Part shown: positions 1 through 11,000 of the stretch, in pieces | Position numbering within the stretch: the stretch's first letter is position 1 | How the letters are laid out: each line of letters starts with the position of its first letter | NCBI GenBank assembly: GCA_024449915.1 | Contig: JAMZAV010006213.1 | Coordinates: 1-64,000 of the forward strand | Reading direction: 5' to 3' | From: Sweltsa coloradensis | Taxonomy: Eukaryota > Arthropoda > Insecta > Plecoptera > Chloroperlidae | DNA: 64,000 nucleotides | Program-made: the position numbers and the translations under genes | The notes under the pieces: model-generated | The model's input: only the letters and a program-made list of their open reading frames with translations | The model's database searches: none | What the model was told of the DNA's origin: nothing

Positions 1-184
1 GGTTCTGGGTTCCGAATCCCGGCAAACTTTTTCGAAAACTGCTATGAATCAATAACTATGTCCTTAAAGCGGGCTTATGCTTAAAAATCTTATATCATAT
101 TATTATTATTATTATATAAGATTTTTAAGCATAAGCCCGCTTTAAGGACATAGTTATTGATTCATAGCAGTTGACAAAAAAGTT

Positions 185-258
185 TGCCCCGACTGGGGTT
201 CGAACCCAGAACCTCCGGCTTAACGTGCCATAGCTCTCTCAATTGAGCTACCGGGACC
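185..258 (-). tRNA. tRNA-like core, copy 1 (D-loop variant)
   Basis: Folds as a cloverleaf with a paired acceptor stem (G-U pairs allowed), D-stem GCTC/GAGC, anticodon loop ACGTTAA (GTT, formally Asn) and a perfect T-arm CTGGG/CCCAG with TTCGAAC. The D-loop AATTGAGA lacks the GG pair and base 33 is C, not T, so function is doubtful. A T-run follows within a few bases, as at pol III terminators. Confidence 0.45.
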
Positions 259-480
259 ACAGAACAAACCTTTACTAAACTGCTATTTGTTGTGATTGTT
301 GACCTCCATGACATAAATCCAACAGAAGACTGCAATGTAGCTGTCAAATCTGAAAGATCACATGGATAAATCCAAACACATCTCATCTCCCATGAGTTGG
401 GTAGTATGAATATAAGATTTTTAAGCATAAGCCCGCTTTAAGGACATAGTTATTGATTCATAGCAGTTGTCAAAAAAGTT

Positions 481-554
481 TGCCCCGACTGGGGTTCGAA
501 CCCAGAACCTCCGGCTTAACGTGCCATAGCTCTCTCAATTGAGCTACCGGGACC
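481..554 (-). tRNA. tRNA-like core, copy 2 (D-loop variant)
   Basis: Same sequence and same D-loop defect as the core at 185-258; part of the next unit, 296 bp away in the same orientation. Confidence 0.45.
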
Positions 555-944
555 ACAGAACAAACCTTTACTAAACTGCTATTTGTTGTGATTGTTGACC
601 TCCATGACATAAATCCAACAGAAGACTGCAATGTAGCTGTCAAATCTGAAAGATCACATGGATAAATCCAAACACATCTCATCTCCCATGAGTTGGGTAG
701 TATGAATATAAGATTTTTAAGCATAAGCCCGCTTTAAGGACATAGTTATTGATTCATAGCAGTTGTCGAAGCTTATGCTTAAAAATCTTATATTCATACT
801 ACCCAACTCATGGGAGATGAGATGTGTTTGGATTTATCCATGTGATCTTTCAGATTTGACAGCTACATTGCAGTCTTCTGTTGGATTTATGTCATGGAGG
901 TCAACAATCACAACAAATAGCAGTTTAGTAAAGGTTTGTTCTGT

Positions 945-1018
945 GGTCCCGGTAGCTCAATTGGTAGAGCTATGGCACGTTAAGCCGGAGGTTCTGGGTT
1001 CGAACCCCAGTCGGGGCA
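945..1018 (+). tRNA. tRNA-like core, copy 3 (best fold)
   Basis: D-loop AATTGGTA with the conserved GG, box A-like TAGCTCAATTGG and box B GGTTCGAACCC both intact, TTTTTT terminator starting 3-4 bases after the 3' end. Anticodon position GTT. C33 instead of T33 and an A-G mismatch at the base of the anticodon stem argue against a standard tRNA-Asn. Confidence 0.5.
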
Positions 1019-1240
1019 AACTTTTTTGACAACTGCTATGAATCAATAACTATGTCCTTAAAGCGGGCTTATGCTTAAAAATCTTATATTCATACTACCC
1101 AACTCATGGGAGATGAGATGTGTTTGGATTTATCCATGTGATCTTTCAGATTTGACAGCTACATTGCAGTCTTCTGTTGGATTTATGTCATGGAGGTCAA
1201 CAATCACAACAAATAGCAGTTTAGTAAAGGTTTGTTCTGT

Positions 1241-1314
1241 GGTCCCGGTAGCTCAATTGAGAGAGCTATGGCATGTTAAGCCGGAGGTTCTGGGTTCGAA
1301 CCCCAGTCGGGGCA
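1241..1314 (+). tRNA. tRNA-like core, copy 4 (D-loop variant)
   Basis: As copies 1 and 2, with AATTGAGA in the D-loop and GCATGTTAAGC in the anticodon arm, where the loop keeps seven bases. T-run terminator follows. Confidence 0.45.
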
Positions 1315-1345
1315 AACTTTTTCCGACAACTGCTATGAATCAATA

Positions 1346-1402
<57 letters not shown>

Positions 1403-1419
1403 TATTATTATTATTATTA

Positions 1420-1502
<83 letters not shown>
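1346..1502 (+). repeat. (TTA)n microsatellite
   Basis: About 50 copies of a TTA/ATT trinucleotide with two small interruptions, inside the tRNA-like array. Confidence 0.97.
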
Positions 1503-1528
1503 GTTTCATAGCAGTTGTCGAAAAAGTT

Positions 1529-1602
1529 TGCCCCGACTGGGGTTCGAACCCAGAACCTCCGGCTTAACGTGCCATAGCTCTACCAATTAAGCTACCGGGA
1601 CC
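1529..1602 (-). tRNA. tRNA-like core, copy 5
   Basis: D-loop with GG, D-stem GCTT/GAGC (one G-U), otherwise like copy 3. It lies just right of the (TTA)n run, head to head with copy 6; only about 90 bp separate the two cores. Confidence 0.45.
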
Positions 1603-1689
1603 ACAGAACAAACCTTTAGGAAACTGCTATTTGTTGTGACTGTTGACTTACATGACAAATAGCAGCAGTTTCCTAAAGGTTTGTTCTGT

Positions 1690-1763
1690 GGTCCCGGTAG
1701 CTTAATTGGTAGAGCTATGGCACGTTAAGCCGGAGGTTCTGGGTTCGAACCCCAGTCGGGGCA
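1690..1763 (+). tRNA. tRNA-like core, copy 6
   Basis: Mirror partner of copy 5 with the same D-stem variant (GCTTAATTGGTAGAGC), so the pair probably arose as one inverted duplication. TTTTT follows GGGGCAAAC. Confidence 0.45.
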
Positions 1764-1900
1764 AACTTTTTCGACAACTGCTATGAATCAATAACTATGT
1801 CCTTACAGTGGGCTTATGCTTAAAAACCATATATTCATTATTATTGTTGTTATTATTGTAGGCCCTAACAATCCTGTACCCACTCTCATCTTGCTTGCAG

Positions 1901-2017
1901 GTCATGGAGCTGCTTGTCCACATCAACAAGCGGATTAAAACACGTCCACTCGTGCAACTGCCGGTCGAGGCTCTGCTGCTTCAATACCAAGACCCGGCAG
2001 CGACCTCGTTTGTCACC
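1901..2017 (+). CDS. ECPAS: ECPAS exon, N-terminal region
   Basis: A 117-bp exon preceded by a pyrimidine-rich tract and CAG and followed by GTAAGT; phase 0 at both ends. It reads [16 protein letters not shown] and ends DPAATSFVT, very close to the equivalent vertebrate segment. It is the first exon in the window, so the start codon must be upstream of base 1. The DNA before it is a tRNA-like repeat array. Confidence 0.93.
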
Positions 2018-5000
2018 GTAAGTTGGTTACCCCTTTCTTACTAGAATTTGAAATCTCTTTCTCTAAGTTTTCTCTTAGCCGTCTGCAGTGGCACATATGA
2101 TTAGGGTGCTGGTCTCAAGCGTATAGCTCTACGAGGACGTGGGTTCGAATCCCGCATAAGGCGGCTTTTGTAATCGTCCTTTATCGTCATCTATCACCAC
2201 TCATCGTCTCCAAATAATCTGCTATAGTGCATTAAGAGAGATGTTACCCTTTTAGGTCAGCTTTTGTTTTTTATTATTTAGAAGGCAGTGGAACTGTTAT
2301 TTATAGTAGTGTATTAAAAGACCTGTGTGAGAGGGCATCTTATACAAAGTTAAAAAAAATCAAATTTATTTATTTAAAAAAAAGTTTTTGTGTCAAAAAC
2401 ACCCATGTCGGAGCTGCCCCGACACTTGGCCGAAAAGGGTTAAGCAACACAAATCATCATCATCAATCATTCACAAAGGCCTAGAATATTTATGTATCTC
2501 TATTCTCTACCTATAGGCCTACCGAAACCATCTGTACAGACTCCATCACTAGTTTGGATAAACTGAGTTTGAACTAACGAGGGTTTACTATATGTGTGTT
2601 TAGAACTTCACCATAATCTACATCAAGCTGGGCTACCCCCGCTTGCCGACGTCAAAGCAAGCGGAGCTCGTCCCGTCCATCTTGAACTCGTTGGACGGGA
2701 AGCCACAGTCGCACCAGGACAGTCTGTTGCTGCTCCTACTCCCGTCCCTGGGACAGGTGGTGCGACCGCACGAGCTGGGCCTGGCAGACAAGAAGACAAC
2801 CGCCAAACAGCTGCTGGAAATCTGTCTAGATCTGTTGCTGCTTCCGTACGGGTGCGTAGAGTTCAATTTTTTTCTACTTTATTTTACGGTAGGCTTACTT
2901 GTTGGCACAGTCCTACATATTATATAGTAACTTTAGTAGTTACTAACTATATTTTCCATCTCTAATTGAGTGTAAGGGTTGGATCAACCAGCTTACCTTC
3001 AAGAAGTGAGGAGGCTACCAAAATCACTTCTTGTTTAAAAGTTATTTCCACCTAGATCCTAAAACTCAAAAGGCTTATTCCAGCTGATTGACATTCTATC
3101 TATGACATCGATTCCAAAATGTTGGTATTCTTTAGAGTAACGAGAATGTGACTTAGGTACTGTAGTTCCTTTTTTGATCAAGTAACTTTGCAAAGTTTCT
3201 TATTTCGGGGAACTTGGCCAAGCCTGTTTAGTTGACATGTAAGTGCTGACACGATGCGTGCGGTTGTGTGCAGGTTCGCTCTCCAGGAGGACCCCCAGGG
3301 AGGGGCGCCCAAAGTGCCGACGCCCCCTGGGATGAACAGCCACGGCTTCAAGAGGGTCTGCGGGGAGAACAAGGAGGGGACGCTGAAGGCGGAGGACATT
3401 GAGCAGGTAGCCTACTCCCAGAGAGATCACTTTTTGTTCAACATTTTTAGCCTTTAGAGATATGTCTATTTACTATTTAGCGTTCAAAGGTTTTGTTGCT
3501 TCATCGGTGAACGTAGACTTTGTATAACTCTACACCCATAGGTCTAGCCAAACATATTGAGAACTTGTGTAGCATTATGTAATAACATTTTGTGTGGCTA
3601 GGCCTAGATTGATTTGAAATGTTCCTCTAATTACATTACAAGTGCAAAAAAACCCTCACATTTAGGGTTTTGGTGGAAAGGAAAAAAATACGTAAATAGG
3701 TAGACCTATCGTACCCTACAAAATGCTAAATTTGAAAAAATAAAATTGCTTAAAATGCTTAAAATATTTTACCTAGAGGTAGACTATCTTTCACAATGGG
3801 AATAGATGTGGTCAAATTTGCTACTGGCGTAGGCCTACCCGAAATGTCTGGCTGGGTATTTTGGGGCTGGCATAGTCAAAAAAGATAGTAGATTTTCTGG
3901 ATTTAAAAAATATGGTGGAGGTGCCGGTCCAGATTTAACATTACTCATGTGTTCGGATGCAAGATCACATGACTGCTTGTTGAGGGGGGCGGTCCAGATT
4001 GACACAACTCCATGAAATGGGTATTGGAATTTCATAGTAATTTGAATATTTTTTTGTGTAAGCAAAAGCATAAAAAATCTCCTTATTGTGAAAAATAGTT
4101 CGTCTGAAAGTCAACTGTGAATCGGGATCGGTGAATCCTATTTCACACAGTGACACTACTAGGGCCCGATGGGACTTGACATTGATTATTCGATTCATCG
4201 ATGTCAAAGCAAAAATTGACTATCGATTCAACATCAATTTGCATCTATCGGTAATTTAAAAAAAAATTAAATCAAAATTAAAGGGAAAATGCTTTTGAAA
4301 CCATGTAAAATCCATATAATATAATATTTTACTTTTTGCATCATTAGGCTATATTAGTCTAGCCTATAAATTTACATTAAAAAGGGATTTAAAAAAACAT
4401 TTTTTTGTAAAATTTATGTCGAATTTTTTTCGGTGTGATGTCGAAATTATTGGTTTGACATCTATTACGAATTTATAATCAAATCCCAACCCTCGACACT
4501 TCACTGTATTGAGACAAGCGTCAGTGTAACCCTGTGACTGTTTCCAGGTAAACTCTCACACTACAATGTGGGTGTTACACTCTGCCTGTTTGCTTCTAGA
4601 CAAAGCTGAGCATCGTCAAGTTCCTAGCGGCCGGCGCGCTCCCAGACGCGGACATACTCTGCCATCTGGTGGTTGCCGCCGCAGACACTCGCTTCAGCGT
4701 TGCCAACGCTGCCGATCTGGAACTAAAGAAGATCATTGGGTGAGTAAGCGTCTCAATCCCTACTTTTTTGTTGACATTGACCTCTAACATGGATGATACC
4801 GAATCGTTTGGTTACCCGTGGGGTTAGCAGGACAAGCTTAACTTTTTTGCACTTTATATGGGCCTACTCGTCAACTCCACGAAGGGAGATTTTAATTCGG
4901 GATGACGAGGATTAATCGTTAACCGGTTAATTGTTGTAACCGGTAACGCGGGCAACAACCGATTATTTAAACTGCGATCTAATGTGGCTATTTTAGTCAC

Positions 5001-8000
5001 TTAGGTGGGTGTATATTTGCAATTGACGCGCTCTGTCTCCCACCCCGCCAGCTAGGCCACGAGTCGTTTACTGGTGGTTACGTTGCACGAGAGTAGTGGG
5101 GGGTACGGCGGGGCGGCAGCTGTTTCTCAGCTGGCAACCACATAACGTCAGCCTGCCTGGCGCCGGGAGAGGCTGTGCGCATCGCGTCGCTCTCTCTCTC
5201 GCTCTGCTGGAATGATACGAGATATTTATGAATATTTCATCGTCATGTAGTTTAGACACGGTAATGGAACTAGTTTGGCTGCACTTCAGGCCAGTCATAC
5301 CCTTTTTATCATTAAAATATTGAAATATTATCTCTGACTCTGAGAATTCAAAGGTTTTGAGCAAAAACTGGAAAGCCTGTTCTTCCCAATTCTTGTAATC
5401 AGCAACTGGAGGTGGCAGGATGGCATGGAAGTGTCACGGAACCGCTTTGAAGTAAGTAAGTACTTGCTTTCGGAACTGATTTATCACGCTTTTCAAAACC
5501 AATTCCTTATCAAGCCACTTTGAGATCAAAACCGCTTTGAGCCTCCTGAGATAAAGAGTCCAAGTAGGTACAGGTTTGATTTAATATCCCCCTAACAGGG
5601 TCCTGGACTGGAGCAGCGCTGCCCTCGTGGCCCCGCTCTACAACCTACTAATCACGACGAGGGTGGACCAGCAAGAACAAGGCTCCGGTCGACGCCCGAA
5701 CGTCAGCACATGCCCGTCAACACTCGCATCAAGCTCAAGGTCATGCCGTACCTGTGCAAGGGGCGCGGGCCGGCCATCGTGTTCCCGGACTGCATTCAGG
5801 TGGGTTTGCTCTCACTCACTCACTCACTCACTCACTCACTCACTCACTCACTCACTCACTCACTCACTCACTCACTCACTCACTCTCTCACTGTAGCATA
5901 GGGCTACTAGAGATGAGTTTAAAAAAAATTGCATGTTTTTAATATCTTGACTACCCCCTTGCTTTTAGCCCAACATCATCCTGTCTAAAAGTGTTAATAA
6001 AATGTGATCATCTTTTTTTCATACTAGCCACATCATGTATAAAATTCTTGTCTTCCAAGATTTCTCCAGCGATGATCTCTAATATTTTCCCAGCGTAGTC
6101 TACTAGTTGGATCGGAGGAATACTTACTATCCAACTTGTAGCATGCAGCCTTTACACAATCTCTCAACAACTGTGCTATGGAAATATAATTTACCAATAC
6201 TTGTGCTTTTCTAGGTTCTGTTTGACGCGTTGTGGGGTAAACAAACCAACGCAAGACTTCGAACAATGGGTCTACAGTACGCAATGGTTATCATTGATGG
6301 GTAAGTACCCAAAACTAATTTGTTTACATAGGCACTGTGCCATAAAACAAGAAGAATTTTTTTTTCTGTAACATTTTTGTAAATTTTCAAGTCCTTATTT
6401 CTAAAAGAGGACCTACATTACAAAAATGTTAATAAATAATTATTTTTTGGATTATTAAATTTGTCAAAATTGGAATACAGTAAGAACTCTCTTATCCGAT
6501 CTCCTCTTATCCGATGTACCGTGTTAACCGAGCCGCAAAAAAAAAAAAAAAAAAAAAAAATTAAAGTTTTAAATACGTAAATAAAACATAAAAAATAATT
6601 ACAGACGCCGCGCCGCACTTTTTTAAATGTAACTCGCATACATTTGTAGGCATGCCTTACGAGTGAGTGCAAAGAAGATAGATCGGCGATATATCTCAAC
6701 TTTCGAGCAGTGTGCATCAGTGTACTGAGGCATATAGAGTTCAGTGGTCAGTGTGCGTCGGCGCATCGCCGGTAAGCGGCAGTGTCACCACTGAGCATAT
6801 AGAGGTCAGTGTGCGTCGCGTGCCTGCGCGTGCGCATACGATCCAGCCATCTCACACACCAGCTGTTCAAAGATGGTCGTTGTGGGAACTAGATGCAATC
6901 ATGTTTCAACCGATTCACGAAATTCGTAATCACAACGCATTGAATTGTTATTCCTGGGCTTATCTTATTTCTTTCCCAGACTTATCTTGCGTCGTGAGCT
7001 TCAGCGCGGGCATAATAGTGAGAGGTTTTTCCCACATGAGAAAGAGAGCTAGGCCTAGGTCCATGTTTGCATTGTAGGCCTAGGCCTACTGCGTCGAGTT
7101 TAAGCCTAGACATACGTTTTTATTACGACATGTAGGCCTAATTGTGTACGTGTGTGTTTGTGAGCTTGATTTACAAGCTATTGAATCATTTAGTATACCC
7201 TGTATGAAGTGTATCGTGTGTATTATGTTCCTTTATCCATTACATGTGTCATATATCATTTTACCACATCAGGCTATGCTACGAGAGCAAATAAACAAAT
7301 GACCGCGCCATCCGAGTTTTTCGCAAATCCGAGGTGCCCCCGGTCTCATCCAACTCGGATAAGAGAGTTCTTACTGTACTAGTCAGAAATACTCAAATCT
7401 TGGCCACGAAAGAAGTTGGAAACCGAACCCGTCATATTTAGTGATCAAACTAGTTGGAACTGACGCACTAATCTTCTGTCCCCCAGCGCCAAACTGAACA
7501 ACCTCCAGGCCATCTCCGGCATCCTAAGCACCGGGCTACTCAAGCTGATCGCTGACAAGGAGGAGACCGCGTTGAAGATGTTGGCGTACTGCGCTGTCGG
7601 CAAACTGGGCCACCGTCTTCCGAGTCTCGTCAACAAAGACCTGGCGTTACTGCAGACGTTCTTTGACGCCCTCTCGCAGGTGAGAACATCATCATCATCG
7701 ACATCCATTGTTTCACACGTCTGCTGGTGCGGTTTGCTTGGGTTTAACAACCAACTTTTTTCTCTTGTTTCTATCTTTCCACAAATATGTCTTCCACATC
7801 CTTCCAGTTCTTTTCACTTGCCTCTAAGCTCCCTTCTTCTTCCTTCCTTTATTTTTCATATATATTCTCTTGGGCATACTCTCTTTTTCCATTTGTTTCC
7901 ATGTCCAAACCATCTTAACCATGCACTTTCCATTTTGTCATCTAACCTCTCCGCTAACTTCTAGCTAGAAATATGTGTCAAAAACTGGTAGAAAATCCTA

Positions 8001-11000
8001 AAAAAAATATAACTTTTATTCTTTCTAACCTCCCACCACATTTTCCAAGTCCTTATATCAATGTATAATATCATTCTGTATTCCCAGGAGGACATGAACA
8101 CTCGGATGTCCGTACGGGAGGCACTGCTCGGCATGGTGGACGCCTTTAAGCTAGACCCTGCCACCGACACAGAGCCCAAGCCCGACATCACCCCCGCCGT
8201 GAAGCGCAACTCCGACATGAACCGACAGTCCGACGAGAACGTTCCTATGAATCAGTCCGGGTCACCTCCGGCCAAGACCAGTCGAACTTCCAAGTCAGTG
8301 GCTCCGAGCGCTAGTAGTTCCAAGGCAGGAGGGTCGGGAACAAAGGGGAAGACGTCACCCAAGACTAGCCAATCAGGAAGCAGCATTGTGAAGCCTGTAG
8401 AGGATACGAGCAAGAAGACAAACACACAGGTGAGCGAGAGTCTAGATACCGCAAACTAGGTAGGGAACAAACTCGACAGGAGGCCTATATGTCAAACAAT
8501 CATACCGTCGGCGTATTGTCCTGAATATAAGCCTTCCTTTTTTCATTATTTTAAGTCTCAAAGTCCTTACCAATTACCATCTAATATTTGCATCCTTTGC
8601 TTTTGCATACATAGGCCTATGTTTTTTAATATTTCAACAAGAAAAGTTAAGGGGTGGGCTTTTATTCAGGTTTGGCCTATATTCGGCACAATACGGTATT
8701 CACAATCGCAAGTCATGATTTATCAAAATAAAATTGTAAACAATCGATTACAAATTTGTTTGCCATCATAGTGTTCTCTTCTGCCAAGAAGTGTCAAAAT
8801 GTCGTTCAAACCTAGTTGGATTCAACTCTATCCAGACGGTCTCCCACAGAGTGTTGCGAGTGATAACGGTCTTCTCTCCAACAGGCTACCCTGCTCCAGG
8901 CTCTGCTAGAAAGCCAGATCGAGTCGGAGGAGCCGATGGCGAGGTTCGTAGCCGTCCGCTACGCTGCCACCGTGTTCCCACCAGACCATGTGCCCTCGCG
9001 CTATCTACTGCTGCTAGCCAGCGGGGACAGGTAAGATGTTGCTTATTTTCTCATTTGTTGAAAGTCATGACAACCAACAAACTCCAAGAGGCTGAAATAT
9101 TATTTCGTTGTAATGATGATTTTGTTATATGAGGTTAAACGTTTGTAGCAGCCTTGGGAACATTTGTTTGTTACATTAGTAAAACTTAAATATTGTTATT
9201 AGTATTACACGTTTGTTACAATACATTTGACTACTTCCACTGTTAGTTAGCCATACATGACAGGCAGTGCTGAGACATTTTGTTGGAGCTTTTAGCCTAG
9301 TAGAATGAAGTCTTTTTTAATACACTATTTGAAAGATAACAAAAGATATACATAAAAAATAAAATGAACACAAAAACCTTGAGAACGTAATTTTTTGGGA
9401 TTGAAAAAAATGGGGTCCAAGTGCCCTAAAACAACACTAACTAACTTTTGGGTTAAAAATATTGTACCACAGTCTTTGAGCCTCTGTGATCTCAAAAAAT
9501 GTTAATTTTCTTAATTTAACTTTAATTCACACGAGACTAATGGAATAGCGGTGGTATAGATGTACCAAGACCACTGTGGCCCTCGCCATTATGTGCGCGC
9601 GCCCCCGGGCCAAATTCATTCTCTATTTTAGGGGAGTTCTGTAGATACGGGCGCCGTACGGCCAGTTTTTATCGGCAGACGTGAGGAACACATCACCCCA
9701 ATAAGCTTACGGCTTACGGCGAAAGCAATATAACCTGGCCCGCCCCGCCACCTTCAGTTTTCTCTGTCGATCGCTCGCGGTACGCGCGTATGCGCTCATC
9801 GCCTGCATTCAAGACACTTGGACTCGTCCGTTTTGGCCAGGGCTTTTGTGGTGTTGGTAGATCTAGTACTATATTATGGTGTTCCGCCTGTAGGTGAGAA
9901 ATATTACACGACGCATTTAGGAGAAGTTTCTTTCTATTATCAATTATGAAAATTGTATTGAATAATATTGATTATGTGCATCTTTCATCATCATTATCCG
10001 CCGTTTCCTGCTTTTGGCAGGGTCAGCTTTGGTTTAGCAACCAAAATTTACACTTCTTTCTATCCTCCCACAATCGTATGATCGTATCTCTTCCTTGGTC
10101 TACCCTGTCTTCTTCTTCCTTCTTCAATCCTTCTTTCATACATTTTCTTGGGCATCCTATTTTCCCCCATTCTTCATTTCATATGTCCATACCATCTCAA
10201 CCGTTACTATAATAAATCTGACCGAGACTTACTTGAGATTGTGTCTCGTCTCTCCAGCAAGGACGAAGTCTTCACGGAGGCTCTGAAGGCGTTGTACGGT
10301 CTGAGCCGTCGCGGTCAGGCGCTGGGAGAAACAAGTGGGACGACGAGAGCGGAAAGGGGACGCCGCTACAGAAGCTGCCTCCGTTCACCGACATGGTGTC
10401 CTACATCGCGGAGAGAGCCACCACTCTGCGCTACACGCAGGGCAACGTGGCGCTGCCTTTCTCTCCCACTACATACACAGAGGTAGGCCAGGCTGGCTTG
10501 TTGCTCTGAAGATACCGATTTAAACAAGTTTTCTTGCTCGAGGTGTTTTCACTAGTCCGCATTAAGATTACCGTAAACCTTGTCGATTTAAACATGATGT
10601 ATTCAAACTAGTGATAAAGTCCCTACATAAAACTCAATGTATTTTTTTCAAATTGTTACATTTTGATTGGGATTTGAAAGTTCCTTGGAGTTTGACTGTC
10701 AAATGGGACTGCTGTAGTTAAACGAGGGAGCGGAGCGACCGAGTGTCTCCATTCAACTTGAACGGCTCTCATTCTGTGATTCTGTCTGTCTGTCTGTACG
10801 TCGAAAAATCAGCCGAACCGCTGAACAGATTGGGCTGAAATTTTAAACAGACATCCGGTACAAGTTTACTGAGAACTGCTAACAAAATCAGCTAGATTCA
10901 TTGTGATTTAATCCTACAATAAATTAAAATGTGATTTTTAAATATTCTATAGCATTTGTTTAGTAGCAGCTAGTGGGACGATATAACTACGTGGCTTGCA

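Larger units (their letters stand above)
1..1850. repeat. Palindromic array of roughly 300-bp tRNA-like units
   Basis: Six near-complete units and one fragment of the same repeat, in both orientations. Two adjacent minus-strand units (about 118-735) face two plus-strand units (about 772-1345). After a long (TTA)n run come a minus unit (1503-1660) and a plus unit (1660-1850) arranged head to head. Each unit holds a 74-nt tRNA-like core plus a constant flank. The arms at 60-130 form a hairpin (GCGGGCTTATGCTTAAAAAT and its complement). Tandem and inverted amplification of a tRNA-derived element is the simplest reading. Confidence 0.85.

Noticed and set aside
162..1346. Conserved 84-91 residue protein repeated four times
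   Set aside because: The frames cross the tRNA-like core and flanks of the repeat unit; identity reflects DNA duplication, and no coding bias is present.
185..1763. Functional tRNA-Asn gene cluster
   Set aside because: All cores have C33 and an anticodon-stem mismatch, and half lack the D-loop GG; a tRNA-derived repeat fits better.
2633..2866. Minus-strand frame opposite the second ECPAS exon
   Set aside because: Antisense shadow of a well-matched exon.
5627..5901. Three overlapping frames with long Thr-His-Ser-Leu repeats
   Set aside because: They are translations of the (ACTC)n microsatellite after a splice donor, not a repeat protein.
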